A stretch of 64,000 bases of DNA, taken from Heliopora coerulea. Lineage: Eukaryota > Cnidaria > Anthozoa > Scleralcyonacea > Helioporidae. The stretch covers positions 124,001 to 188,000 of the forward strand of contig JASJOG010000143.1 in NCBI GenBank assembly GCA_030142905.1. Reading direction: 5' to 3'. Positions 41,560 through 52,650 of this stretch are shown here, piece by piece. The notes beneath the pieces were generated by a model. It was not told the DNA's origin. It worked only from the letters and a program-made list of their open reading frames with translations, and did not search any database. Both the position numbers and the translations under genes were made by a program. Each line of letters starts with the position of its first letter. Position 1 is the stretch's first letter.

Positions 41560-41802
41560 CATGTTTGAGGAAGTTGATCGTCCAGGTTAGTGTAGTCTTG
41601 AGAAAGACTGTTGGTTGAAGTGACTGACGTTTCGACAGCCTTAGCGGCGGTCATCTTCAGAGTCAAAAGGAGAGTAAAGGTCAGGTTCGTCAGGTTTGAC
41701 TCTGAAGATGACCGCCGCTAAGGCTGTCGAAACGTCAGTCACTTCAACCAACAGTCTTTCTCAAGACTACACTAACCTGGACGATCAACTTCCTCAAACA
41801 TG
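41560..41802. repeat. Penelope-type inverted pair with 27-base loop
   Basis: The same arms as 39362-39557, extended inward by CAGAGTCAAA / TTTGACTCTG. The loop is AGGAGAGTAAAGGTCAGG plus a few bases. The outer flank GATTCTCCCAGGTTCAAACC also matches the flank at 39558. Confidence 0.8.
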
Positions 41803-42334
41803 TCACGATTCTCCCAGGTTCAAACCATTTACTTTATTAAAACACAACTAAAGGAGGTTTCCTTCGAGAAATGTTAAGCGACATGAGATTCGTTTTTGCT
41901 TTGAGAAGTAAAAAAACATGTTTTCAGTTTGTCTTTCTTCTTGAATTAACTGATTTCAGGAATTGAATTTACAATACCAGCCATTTCAGGTATCGAATAT
42001 ACAGTCCCTCCCAGCTTTTCAAACGCACTTTTGTTTTCATAGCTGGTTTCTTCGGAGGATAAAACCCGTTCGAAAGAACAAAGAAAACCAACTAAATCGT
42101 GATTAAAGTTACTTTAAGGAAAACATAAAAGCGGCCACTAAAGTCAGCCCTGTGCAGATGAAGTATATAGTATAATTTATTTACCTCTATTTTAAGTAAT
42201 ATTTAAAGGCCGACAATGAGGACTTGACCTAGTTTTCAAGTGCGAGAAATTCGTTCTACTCCGAGGCTAGGCCGAGGATTGTAACGAATTCCGATTGAGC
42301 TGTTGCGTCAACTTCGAACAGTATTGAGATATGT

Positions 42335-42565
42335 ATTTTAGAAATGTGGGAGCTTGGAGACATCTTGAAATGACAGATGAACGTTCGTCAAGCTCTATCC
42401 TCAGAAAAACGATTTATGAACTCCAGACGGGGATCAGAACCCACGTCCTAATGACTGGTGAGACGCTCTAACCATTGAGCTACCAAGATTCAGATGATGA
42501 GCTGAGGTGGAAGTTTGACATATGTGCGACCTTACAATTGTACAACATTATTAACATAGAGTGGC
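42335..42565 (-). repeat. SINE family A, copy 5, minus orientation
   Basis: Minus strand: TTGGTAGCTCAATGGTTAGA, a GCGTCTCACCAGTCATTAGG body and tail blocks as in the other copies. The leader includes GCGGAAGCCACTCTATG inverted at the right. Confidence 0.65.
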
Positions 42566-42584
42566 TTCCGCACAGGTGCATTAG

Positions 42585-42690
42585 GAAAGTGGATAAAACT
42601 AGCATGCTGTTCACAGTTTAGTCGATACATCACTTGGTAGAGCAGTGATACGGAAACCCAAAGATCCGAGTTCAATGTGTGCCACGAAGC
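42585..42690 (+). repeat. tRNA-like SINE, family C, copy 1
   Basis: GGATAAAACTAGCATGCTGT, then CACTTGGTAGAGCAGTG and a B-box-like CCGAGTTCAATGTG. Copy 2 is at 43130-43250 with the same GGATAAAACGAGCATACTGT head. Confidence 0.45.
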
Positions 42691-42914
42691 AGAGATTGTG
42701 GTTGGTGAGCCGAATAAATTTGAAAGGTCGTGAAATTCATGCAAAACTTACAGGGGATAGTTCCTGGTCGAGTGTATTAAGGCTTGACCCCAGAACGCGA
42801 CAATATTTTGCCGGTGACAAGCTCGAGTGCGTACGCGTGCTGCATGCGAACCAGTCTAATTTCAGCCAATAAGAGTGAAGCGACTATGGTCAAAAGATGG
42901 ATTAGTCAAACTAC

Positions 42915-43085
42915 CAATTTCAGAAACATCCTCAGGGTAACATGAACAGATTGTTTCATGAATTAACTTAATCTGCTAAAGTCAACTAGAAAAGTCAACT
43001 ACAAAAGTGTGGGTTCATGAAATATTCGGCTCATGTTACCCTGAGAATGATTCTGAAATAGAGTCAAGACACTACACATCCTCAT
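42915..43085. repeat. fold-back segment
   Basis: CAGAAACATCCTCAGGGTAA and CATGAACAGATTGTTTCATG at the left; CATGTTACCCTGAGAATGAT and CTGAAATAGAGTC at the right, inverted. A related segment lies at 28940-28990. Confidence 0.5.
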
Positions 43086-43129
43086 GGATATCGAGTATTA
43101 AGAAGTCGAGAGAATCTTTCATTCACTTA

Positions 43130-43250
43130 AATTGGATAAAACGAGCATACTGTTCCCGTTTGACTGGATAGCTCAATTGGTTGAGTAGCGGTCCTGTAAC
43201 CCGATAATGCGACTTTAAATCCCGCTCTTGTCAACTTTTCTAGTTCACGC
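43130..43250 (+). repeat. tRNA-like SINE, family C, copy 2
   Basis: GGATAAAACGAGCATACTGT, then GGATAGCTCAATTGGTTGAG (A-box-like) and CGACTTTAAATCCCGCTC (decayed B box). It does not fold as a tRNA. Confidence 0.45.
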
Positions 43251-43494
43251 AACCCCACGGCGACTGCACAACGTGTTTCAGCCCCTAATCCAGCATCGTG
43301 TTTGTTGCAACCATTCTCTGGTTGTTCGTTTAGTTTAATTAGGTCTTTTGTGCACGTTTTACCTTTAATTAAAAAATTTAAAATATGTCGTCATTAACAC
43401 TAATGAAGGAAATCATCAAAAACAATCAGTTTTCCCATGATAGTTATCCGAAAGCATCAACAATGAAGACAAAATTCGGTTTCGTTCACGTTAC

Positions 43495-43555
43495 CTTGTG
43501 ACTGCTCTGCAATAACAGAAAGGAGAAGGAAAAGGAAACATTTGAACCACGCCAT
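43495..43555 (-). CDS. Ig receptor gene, exon 1 (signal peptide)
   Basis: ATG at 43555 in the context GCTAAATGGCG, then a hydrophobic run (WFKCFLFLLLSVIA) typical of a secretory signal and a likely cleavage region AEQSQ. It ends in phase 1 at a donor (CACAAG, then GTAACG). It is 20 codons plus one base, and the next Ig exon on the strand begins with exactly the two bases needed. That match of phase, strand and content is the main support for the gene model. Confidence 0.6.
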
Positions 43556-43788
43556 TTAGCCACCACAAATAAAAGTTCCACTGAAAGAAATAAAAACAAT
43601 AAATGAATTTTCTCAAGATTGTTGCCAGGGAAGAACCAGGTGGGAATTGCGATTGTAATAATAATGTAATGGCTCAGTTCACAACATGAAATAAAGCCAT
43701 TTAATAAGGAATATACTATCATCGTCTCATAGAACATCATTAGAATGGATAAAACTATACTATACAGTGAATAGAAAGCTAGTTAAGT

Positions 43789-43795
43789 ATTATAT

Positions 43796-43830
<35 letters not shown>

Positions 43831-43852
43831 TTTGTTTGTTTATTTATTTATA
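43789..43852. repeat. (TTTA)n microsatellite
   Basis: About fifteen TTTA/TATT units in a row, with one GTTT variation. Confidence 0.9.
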
Positions 43853-44617
43853 GCAAATTTTTATTTATTTTTAATAGGTACTTATCAACCGCGAACGAGG
43901 TCCGTACGGAAAAGTATTTCCAGATGTTTTAGTACAGACAGAGAGACAAAGGAGCGAGGTTCGTGCGAAAAATGAACCGAAGGCAAATACTTTCTCGCAT
44001 GAACGGAGCAAATTGGGTTAACAAAGTATTCATTATATGGCTGTTGGTTGGTCTTCTTTCATGTTTTAGCCCGGTTTTCGTCGTTAAATGTTGCTGTTTA
44101 CCTTACTTCATGACTTGCTGGTTGGACTTCTTGTTTCCACCAGTTAAACATTCATTTATCGTACTTTTATACAATTAGCGTTAAACAAGTGCAGTAATAC
44201 TGTTCTTGCACACTTTATCACTCCGAACATTTCATAATAAAAAGTCGATTCTCGTTCAATTTCATTAAAATCAGCTCAAAGATTTTTCCCGCCAAAACTT
44301 GCCGGTCAGGAGTAAAAAGCGTATTGGACCGGTCCAGTATCGTAAAGTGTCGGACCGTACAGCCGGCGGCGTAGTTAACCCATTTTGCCAGGGGGATGTC
44401 CGGCTAAATTTGCCAGAATTTTGTATGGTTTGAAAAATTGCCCGATTGAACTTGACACTCAATCAGACCATGTACGTTGTAGCCTCACCTCAGCCCTAAT
44501 ATGTATATTAAATATCAGGATAATAATTGTAAATAAATTGTGAATAAATTAGTACTCGCAAAGTCTTTAAATAATGGCCCTATGGAAAGCGACTTTGTGT
44601 TGATAGGTTACCGTGTT
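43853..44617. other. unannotated DNA upstream of the Ig receptor
   Basis: Probably holds the receptor's promoter side and non-coding DNA. No gene recognised; 44300-44400 is GC-richer (ACCGGTCCAGTATC, ACAGCCGGCGGCG). Confidence 0.3.
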
Positions 44618-44840
44618 TAAATTAAATAAATAAATAAATAAATAACTACGTAAATAACAAATAAATAAGTAAGTAAATAATAAATAGATAAATAATAAAT
44701 AAATAAATTAATTAATAAATAAATAAATAAGGAAATCATAAATAAATAAATAAGTATTAATAAATAAGTAGATAATAACTAAATAAATAGATAAATAAAT
44801 GAGTGAATGAATGAACGAATTAATGAATGAATAAATCAGG
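44618..44840. repeat. (AAAT)n low-complexity tract
   Basis: AAATAAATAAAT with GTAA, GAAT and TAGA variants across about 220 bases. It is the opposite strand sense to the TTTA run 770 bases to the left. Confidence 0.85.
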
Positions 44841-44861
44841 TGACAACAGACAATTTGATAA

Positions 44862-45072
44862 AATAAAGTAAAAAACAAATCCCTAAAAACAATGACATCT
44901 TGAAAACCAAAGATATGAGTCAATAACAAGACGACGAATGATTGCGATGATATTTCGACTTTCTTGGAAAGTCATTGTCAAGTCATCCTCGCAATCATTC
45001 GTCGTCTTATTATTGGCTCATATCTTAGGATTTGAAGATGTCATTCTTTTTCGGCATTTATGTTTTACTCTA
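44862..45072. repeat. fold-back element, Penelope-type motif
   Basis: The arms CATCTTGAAAACCAAAGATA and GAAGATGTCATTC...TATCTTAGGATTTG are inverted, as are AGACGACGAATGATTGCG and CGCAATCATTCGTCGTCT. The centre (minus) reads GACAATGACTTTCCAAGAAA, GTCGAAATATC, the same stem-GAAA layout as the copies at 52.7 and 54.9 kb. Confidence 0.6.
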
Positions 45073-45884
45073 TGTAAATAAATAAATAAATCAGTAACAA
45101 AAAAGGGATTTTAACCTAACGTATCAAATTAAACCAAATTTTCTCCGAAATTTATTACTTTTTTTTGCTCGAATTTTCAATACTTTTACAAATTTTGTGG
45201 GTTAGGGGGTTTACAAGCCCCATACGCACCTATAAACTACATCACTCCTTACAGCGACCAATCAGAATACGTAACTTTGCGTACGCACCCGAAGAACGAT
45301 CTTTAACCTTGTAATAAGGCTGGAATGTCGTGAATTTTAGGGCTGTCTGCTGTTGAGGTGGTTCATGACAAGATGACAGAACCTTTTCGAAATTCTGATG
45401 ACAGTGCTCAACCTTAGCGGTAGTCCACTAGTCCAGGACTAGTAAAAATTGGGTTTGGACTACTAAAATGTGAGAACTACTAGTCACTGCGCTAGTCCTA
45501 TTAAAAGAAGTTTTGGAAAGATAAGTAAAGAAATAAATATTATGATTCTATTGATCACTTGTCGAGGCACGTATATCCATTCTATCAATGAACTGTTATC
45601 CCATCAATCATGATAGTTCTTTATTTGGTAAATATTTTATTCTATTTTCCTTTACTTTCCCGCTATCAGTCAACATATAGTTTTACTTTAAACTCCTCAC
45701 TGAGGGTCTTTCTTTTCCGTGATCGCTCATGGACAATCAACAGGCCGACGACAAGCTACATATGATTGTTTAAATCTCACCAATAAATCTAACATATAGA
45801 TGCAAAAAAGTACGACAACATTGTAACCTTTTACATGTGTTTGCAATTAAATAAAATTAATTTAAAATGTTGTTTACTGGAGTA
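45073..45884. other. unannotated DNA
   Basis: Near 45420-45510 there is a short inverted arrangement around CTAGTCCAGGACTAGT. No gene recognised. Confidence 0.3.
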
Positions 45885-46645
45885 TAGTGCAGAACTTGGA
45901 AGAGAATAACATCTTGTTCGCTAATCAACGTGGTTTCCATAGAAATCACTGATGTGAAACTCCACTTTTGCTGACATATGAAGATCTGGCTTGAAATACT
46001 AATAATAAAATTGAAATTGACCTTCAAATAATGGGCTTCATTAAAACCTTTGATAAGGTACCACACCAATGTCTAATTGTTAAATTGCAAAGGAATACAA
46101 GTTGATATTTTTGCATGGATCATATATCATGGCTCACAAAAAGATCTCAATGTGTTATTACAGATGGAGAAACTTCTGCTTCAGTTTATGTACCATATGA
46201 TCAAGGCATGCCTTAAGAAACTGTACTAGGACCTTCTCTGTTTTTGTTACATGTTTGTACTAGTGACATTCATAAGAATTTGGGAAGCACTATTGTAATA
46301 ATGGTTGCTGATGATACATTTATTGTATCATCCAGTTGTACCTACTGGAAGATATCCTGATCTGTGAAAGAGACCTTGACAAGGTAGCACCTTTGTGTAA
46401 AAATAACAATGGAATTCAATCAATCCAAGTGTTACATGTTGAGAATTTCCATGAAAAAGTCAGAAATTATTGTCAGCAACAATCATCCATATTTGAGAGT
46501 TTTAGTATCAGGTGATCTGCAGTGGAACTCCGCTGTCAATAACATGGTAATGCCAGCAAGTCATTAAGATTTGTTATGTGCAATCTGTATCCATGGATTG
46601 AAGCTTTACAAAGCATTCAATCTATGTTACTGTAATGAGACCTGA
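45885..46645 (+). pseudogene. non-LTR retrotransposon (LINE) reverse transcriptase, degenerate
   Basis: In one main frame with stops: NNILFANQRGFH, IKTFDKVPHQ (finger/palm motif: F-D-K-V-x-H), SWLTKRSQCV, VPYDQGMP...TVLGPSLFLLHV (motif S-G-V-P-Q-G-x-x-L-G-P), then MVADDT (the catalytic A/Y-x-D-D box), then ITMEFNQSKCYML. This order matches CR1/L2/Jockey-like reverse transcriptases. At least six stops and frame changes. Neither the endonuclease part nor the 3' end was found. Confidence 0.75.
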
Positions 46646-47030
46646 GGCCTGTTTACATAAACCTGGGTTCACCACCAACTTGGATCAGGACCCCAACCCC
46701 TGGTTGCTAATAAATTATGTTTGCCAACTCATCCAAGGTAGGTTCACCTAACCCAGGGTGATGGTGTGACTGACCAGGGTTAGCAATCATATGTTCTGGA
46801 TAAGAAAATGAATGTGGGTTCATGCATCTACCACCACTTCACATGAACCAGGGTCAATTCAACCTGTGTTTAAATGAAGATTCAAATCAAATTTCATACC
46901 TTCATGACCATGCCAACCCAGGTTGTCAAACAGGTTATCCAGCAAAGTGGGTTACCCAGCTATGGTGTGAACATTTCTAGAAACCTGACCCTGGTTGACA
47001 GCCAACCCACACCCATGTAAACAGCCCTCA
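46646..47030. mobile_element. MITE family M, rich in CCAGGGTT words
   Basis: Ends GGCCTGTTTACATAAACC and, inverted, GGGCTGTTTACATGGGTG. The inside is crowded with CCTGGGTT, CCAGGGTT, CCAACCCAGG and CTGACCCTGG words (about ten). No ORF of interest. Confidence 0.6.
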
Positions 47031-47094
47031 AATCTGGAGCATACCAGCACACTATCACACCTATTCAGACAGGATTAGATCAACACTTTGAGTT

Positions 47095-47180
47095 GACTGC
47101 CAGAGTTCTCCCCTAGACATGTAAAATCATCCAGCATTAGCCAGAGTAAAATAATAAGTCTTATCCTGCTGGGGAAGAGT
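47095..47180 (+). repeat. dispersed repeat family E
   Basis: GCCAGAGTTCTCCCCTAGAC, GTAAAATCATCCAGCATTAG, CCAGAGTAAAATAATAAGTC. Confidence 0.55.
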
Positions 47181-49059
47181 TAACCCCATTAAAAAGAGGT
47201 TTGCAGAGGTGTACAGAGGAGTGCAGTCCAATTCATAAATGGGATTATATGGCATGGAATATAGCATACATGTATCAGAAATATTAAGATCTTTAAATTT
47301 AGATTTCCCATTGAATGGCTGGAAAATTCACCAATTGAATGTTTTTTATTGGCTAAACCAAGGGGACAGAACCAAGCCCCTTTTATAATTTTCCAATTTG
47401 AAGGTCGGAAAGATCATGTTAATTTTCGCAAGAACAATCACAACAACCAACCAGGAGCGGTTTACTTTCAGATTTGACATGAAGAGAAGAGTCTGTTCTT
47501 GGATCTTTTCTTGGATGAAAAAACAAGCGAGTGTTTTTTGCTATGTGAAAGTCAAGCAACGTGCCAAGTGTTTGAATCACAGTATCCGTACACAGATAAA
47601 CTATCAAGTACTTTTTCCCTTTTTTTCTCCATAAAATGGACTTAACGTGCCACACAAACTTCGGTACACTTTTAGGGAAAATTTTCCTTGCAAGGATACT
47701 TTGACCCAAATACAGGTATTCTAGTGTAGCACCCATCTAGGGTTCAATGCACAGCACAGCGACCCTTTAAGCTATTTTCTAGTTGTTAATTAGAAGGAAC
47801 GGCCAGGTTCAGGTGACAGAATTTGTGGTTAGTGGAAAGATAAAAAGGTCACGACCTCGCAGTGTTGTCTTAGGTGTAATGACTTGATTGAAGTAACACA
47901 GTCAAATTTTCTTATTACAACTAAATGCTTTTGTTCTTCTTCAAGAATGTCTGGATATATAATTGTGAAGCAATCTAGGGGATAAGATTGTTTTATTTTA
48001 GTCTCGGTATAAGCACATAATTGAAAGAATTAGATGAGGGAGAATTTTGTCAAAGTGCACTCAATTAAGGGTGTCAAAACTCAACACGACACGCGTTAAC
48101 TGATCCTTTTCTTAGCGTGTTTTACAGACTTTGGCTCCCTTACTAGAGCGCACTTCGACATAACTGATTTGACTACGAGACCCGCGTCCAAATCGAAGTC
48201 AACTTTAACGCGGTTCACGGACAAACGAAACCATGGAATATGGCTGGTTCATTCAGCTAAGATTGAGCGATAGTAATATGATTGACATGTATAATCATGT
48301 ATTCATTTGAAGGTTTATTTTACATCAGTGAAAGTTTCTAATCTCGCCAGACAATTAAAGCTTGATTGTCACATTTTATCCTGGCCTGAGACGTGCAGAA
48401 TGGAGCTTATTTTTCCATTTTTTTGTTTTTAAATCTTGGTTTTTATCTCAGCCCAATTTAATCGATGTTGAGTACCATGACAAATTCGAAAGCCCTGTCA
48501 CGTGAGAGTTCCTCGTGGTTTATCTGAAATACGATCCTTCTAACGGTCGTGTTACGTTAGACTAAATGCGCTTAGTCACACTCCAAAAATGTTTAACATT
48601 CATTCACTTTAGGTTAACCTTTAGAATTACTTAGGGTTTTACAATTTCAGAGTTAGTAATATGTTCAAGACTGCAGTTCCTAATGTGATTGGGTGGTTAA
48701 GTATTTTATCAAACTAATTTACACGTGCACATTTGACTTGAGGCGAAAATGACGTACTTTTTACGAGTTGCCTTGGTTACACTGATAAAGAACGAGACAG
48801 CTGCTACAAAGTTAAAATAAAGAAAAATCTTGGCATGACAAAATTCTACCCTTTTGGTATTTTATGGCACTCTTATAAGAAATCCTTGATTTCGATAAAA
48901 TACTTGTCTACAGCTGTAAGCTCGATAAGTTTTTCAAGTTTTCCTTCAAGAAAATCGAAGTGGCAACTTTGAATCACCAAGTGAAGCCATCTGCCCGCTT
49001 TAGCAAAGATCGATTCATTTTCACTATAATTACGGAGCATCTTCGCCACACTTTTTCCA
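47181..49059. other. unannotated DNA
   Basis: No gene recognised. A 105-codon minus frame at 47419-47736 has no family features or splice context. Confidence 0.3.
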
Positions 49060-49144
49060 TTAATATATGTGTATGTATATGTTTATGTATGTATATGCAT
49101 ATGCATATGTATTTGTATATGTATATCGATAGGTATAGGTATAT

Positions 49145-49180
<36 letters not shown>
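49060..49180. repeat. TATGTA and (AT)n microsatellites
   Basis: TATATGTGTATGTATATG-like runs lead into about fifteen AT units (49149-49180), right at the edge of the fold-back element that follows. Confidence 0.85.
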
Positions 49181-49183
<3 letters not shown>

Positions 49184-49688
49184 ATCATAAAAACTTTATT
49201 AAAAAAGAAGAAAAACCCACAACTTACGTTTCGGGGACCGGCCCCTTCTTCAGCAGCTCACAGTTAAAGAATAGAGTCCTTATATACCTTATCGTTCTTC
49301 CTTAAATTTACATAAATTTCAAACTCCCATTACATTCAATCCCAGAGGAGCATAACATTTTAATTTTTCAATCCAATGTGCATACACCTGTATGCACATT
49401 TTTTTGATAATGAGCATATAGGTTTGAAAGATTTATCGGTTAAAATAATTGATGTTACCGATGTTAGGGATCCAACAGTAAGGGAAGGTTTTTGGATTGA
49501 AAAATTAAAATGTTTTGCTCCTCTGGGATTGAATGTAATGGAAGTTTGAAATTTATGTAAATTTAAGGAAGAACGATAAGGTATATAAGGACTCTATTCT
49601 TTAACTGTGAGCTGCTGAAGAAGGGGCCGGTCCCCGAAACGTAAGTTGTGGATTTTTCTTCTTTTTTAATAAAGTTTTTATGATGTTT
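49181..49688. mobile_element. Penelope-like element 3' end with 196-bp inverted copy
   Basis: Arms 49181-49376 and 49493-49688 are near-perfect inverted repeats of equal length. The right arm reads GAGCTGCTGAAGAAGGGGCC, GGTCCCCGAAACGTAAG, then a TTAATAAAGTTTTTATGATG tail. The spacer and start of the right arm encode a GIY-YIG-like C-terminus (49406-49549). So the right arm is a 3' end and the left arm an inverted second copy of it. (AT)n runs flank both sides. Confidence 0.7.
49406..49549 (+). pseudogene. GIY-YIG endonuclease C-terminal fragment
   Basis: 48 codons ending in TGA: DNEHIGLKDLSVKIIDVTD, then RDPTVREGFWIEKLKCF, then APLGLNVMEV. The R-x-x-R-E-x-F-W-I segment holds the catalytic Glu of GIY-YIG nucleases, and the P-x-G-L-N ending is typical of the C-terminal endonuclease of Penelope-like retroelements. 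The GIY and YIG half and the reverse transcriptase are absent, as expected for a 5'-truncated copy. Confidence 0.65.
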
Positions 49689-49724
49689 ATATGACGTTTA
49701 AACTTTATGTTGAGCGGGCTCGTG

Positions 49725-49965
49725 AGGATATTATATATATATATATATATATGAATGTATGTATGTATGCTAAGAAGAGTATGCAACACAAATGTCACAC
49801 AAAAGGCGTAAGGTTTAAGAGCGCTCAATACCATACGTAGAGCGTAATATATTATTTATTTTACATAAATATATATTTTACATATATTTTATTTTACATA
49901 TATATATTTTACATATATTTTACATAAATATATATGTATATTTATGTATGTACGTATGTATGTAT
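49725..49965. repeat. AT-rich simple repeats
   Basis: (AT)n at 49728-49752, and ATATATTTTACATAT units at 49855-49965. Confidence 0.8.
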
Positions 49966-50384
49966 ACCTAATGAGCTCAGGTTCTTCGTATTTAATATCT
50001 CGGAAAGGGATTGCGACTAGAAGGACTGAAACTGGCAATCCTCTTCATCATATCCAGCATCAGAAAACCAGAATGTTGTCGGAATGAAACAAGTGATCAC
50101 CTAATGATTGCCGTATGGATTCTAAGATCAGCAAAGCTTTTTGAATGAAACGTGCTAAATATGAATTTTCAGGAAATCCAGATTTCGAATGTTTTGTGAT
50201 GTCCATGTTATGACGTCCAACATGATTTCCACGTTTTACTGATTCATTACTAATCGGTAAATTCCCGTTAGCACGACTAAGTTTTCATTCACAATTTGAA
50301 TCATATGCTTGAGGTAAGTAGTATTTCTTGAGCAAGTCCCCAAGACGAGTTGCGTTTGCTAGTGTGTACGGAAACGTACACATT

Positions 50385-50715
50385 AAGCTCCTGTCAAACG
50401 CTTTCATCATTTCGTTCAACGCCTTTTAACATTGTTGAACGATGTTGAGAGATGTTGAAATTAGCTGTGGATGGCCAGACGTAAGCAACATTATCATGTT
50501 CAACCATCGGCAATATCAATAGCAATGTTACGGGCGTTGAACACATGTTGAGCAAAAATTTGAACACTTTCAGATTTCTTTCAACGTCACTCAATATCCC
50601 TTCTAAGACATTCAACATCATTGAACTTGGGTGTCCATACAAGCTTAAGATGTTAGATGCAACAATGTTGAACGATTTAGAATGAAATGTTGAATGCATT
50701 TGACAATGCAGGGCT
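50385..50715. mobile_element. MITE family N, rich in GTTGAAC words
   Basis: Ends CTCCTGTCAAACGCTTTC and, inverted, CCTGCATTGTCAAATGCATT. The inside has about ten GTTGAAC/GTTCAAC words, often as CAATGTTGAACG. The open frame of 101 codons across it is repeat-derived. Confidence 0.55.
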
Positions 50716-50742
50716 TTAAATTCACCATATCAAAGGCCCTAT

Positions 50743-50947
50743 TTACCAGCATTCTCAAATATGCTACCCTCAGTCGACAGATACGTATTAATCACGCATA
50801 AAATAGCCCGGGAGTCAACATTCATGCTAAATCTATCGAAAATAAACCGAGTAAACTCTTTCAATTCAGCTAATATTATTCTTCTTTTGAAAGTAAGTTC
50901 CAAATAATAAAGAACTCTGGTCAAATTAAAAAGCTCAGAAAGTTCAT
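50743..50947 (-). CDS. possible exon of an unrecognised host gene
   Basis: Acceptor-like TTTGTTCATTGGACAG and donor-like GCTG then GTAAAT on the minus strand enclose an open frame: YELSELFNLTRVLYYLEL, KRRIILAELKEFTRFIFDRF, then ILCVINTYLSTEGSIF. The mix of charged and hydrophobic residues looks like a helical protein. No family recognised. Confidence 0.25.
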
Positions 50948-51339
50948 ACCTGTCCAATGAACAAACTCCTCTACAGACTGCACAACTTCAGTTAGCGGGA
51001 AAGGACTGATCTTCAATAGTCGCACGTGATAAGAAGTGGCATATAAGAATTGAATGTGTGTGTATTTTTTCTGCTTTATATAAAATATGGCAGGTCCTGT
51101 CGGAAGGAATCGAAAGGAGACACAAAGGCACTTGATATTGTTTGTTTAAGTTCTGATCTTGTCTTTTGTAGGCGACGACCACACACAACAACTGACGGCA
51201 AGGGTGAGAGAATTTTACCATAACTGGAATGAACTGGCTAAAATTTGGACTGACGATTACGTGTAACATTTCTATGATATATGAAAATAATTAATAGTGT
51301 GTGATTTTGGAGATTACATACTCGAACCATGCTGAACGC

Positions 51340-51500
51340 TAAATCCCCGTACATACGTCCAGGTTGTCCTTGACAAGGGACCTTGCTCAAAAAGATGCTC
51401 ATACCAGCTTCTGAAAAAGGTGACTTGTCAAGAAAAACTTGCCAATTTGTATCGTACATACGAGTAAGTTAAACTTGTCAAGGAAAACGAGTGACTTAAA
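51340..51500. repeat. dispersed repeat family H, second copy
   Basis: CCCCGTACATACGTCCAG, GACTTGTCAAGAAAAACTTG, ATCGTACATACGAGTAAG. Same order as at 22590-22765. Confidence 0.5.
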
Positions 51501-51837
51501 ATTGACGTTGGTCTTTTAAGTTGTATTTATTTAACTTTTGGTCAAAATAAATATACCGTACTAGCTGAAAGTGAAGTGGCTTGTTATGGCAATGATCCTC
51601 GGGGTGGCCGAAGAAAATATTTCTGGAACGAATAGCATTTAAGTTACAATGAAAACGCCATGTTTTTGGGGTTTTTTTTCGTGCAGTCAATGGCGCAACA
51701 ACAGGGTGGAATGAATGGACGAAACTCTTGGCCCCCCTTAGTATTTTGTGACGTCATTAACATCATCATGTCATGACGGCATGAATTTGCTCGAATAAAG
51801 ATTCAAAGTTTTTTCAGTTTGCAGCAAGATCGAACTG

Positions 51838-52107
51838 TCACATTAAGGCAAAAATTTGACCCGTCGTCTCTTCAGTACTTGATCTAAGTATGTGTGAAAG
51901 ATCTACCAAAGAATGAGAATAAACGCGATGGAGAATTTTCACTGGACGTCCCCTGAACATTACCCATAAAATTCTGTACAGTAATTCGATTTCTTGTGTT
52001 TTAAAGCTGCACTGAGCGGCTTCCGTATTCCGCAAATCAGTAGTCAGTGCTAACAACTTTTTGAACTGAATAATATCAGGTGATTCAAGCGTCATTTTAG
52101 GAATAAG
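51838..52107 (-). CDS. possible terminal exon of an unrecognised gene
   Basis: Minus strand: acceptor-like ACCTGATATTATTCAG, then FKKLLALTTDLRNTEAAQ, TQEIELLYRILWVMFRG, RVYSHSLVDLSHILRSS and a stop at 51838-51840. Open for about 90 codons and protein-like, but no family or polyadenylation signal was identified. Confidence 0.25.
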   Translation of the reverse strand, partial: LIPKMTLESPDIIQFKKLLALTTDLRNTEAAQCSFKTQEIELLYRILWVMFRGRPVKILHRVYSHSLVDLSHILRSSTEETTGQIFALM

Positions 52108-52129
52108 AGTGAATAGCAATCGTTTTGTC

Positions 52130-52395
52130 AGTAGCGGGCTGGCCATATGGAGCACGGGGAGTATTCTCGGTGGGGCGGTCGATCTGAGGGCCAGTTGGCC
52201 GTTTTCATAACATTTTACATCCTTCAGATTTCTTAATAATCATCTCTCAAAATGCAGGAAATGACATTTCTGAGACTCTAAATTTCAAAGCTTTCCTGGG
52301 AAGCATGCCACCGCCCTGAACGTACCTGAAATACTGATGATGGGGCGCTCCAAGAACACTTCCCGGTAAAAGTTTCGAGCCCAGTCCGCCCCTGT
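52130..52395. repeat. dispersed repeat family O
   Basis: Left AGCGGGCTGGCCATATGG, right GAGCCCAGTCCGCCCCTG. A fragment with GGGCGGACTGGCC occurs at 33776-33810. MITE-like, no ORF. Confidence 0.4.
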
Positions 52396-52650
52396 GCTTT
52401 TGTAATTTTTAAAAAAATGCCAGAAGTGCTTTACCGAATTTTAAACACGAGTTTACCTAATACCTTCAAATTGCCACCCATACGTCTTTCGTATCGTTGG
52501 TATCGACCTGGATAGGGCAGGGACCACCAAATTATCTATCCCAAGGATCCCCACATGTCCTAGTTGCATCACTACTTTATAGTCACATATGTTTTTGTAA
52601 ATAACCTACGCACTTAAAACCACGACAAGCCAAAAACTTCAAAAAGTATA

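Noticed and set aside
43789..44840. Regularly spaced repeats resembling a CRISPR array
   Set aside because: Simple tetranucleotide repeats with no unique spacers in a eukaryotic genome; no array of any kind was found in the window.
49069..49305. Tyr/Ile-rich frames at 49.07-49.30 kb
   Set aside because: They come from the TATGTA and (AT)n microsatellites.
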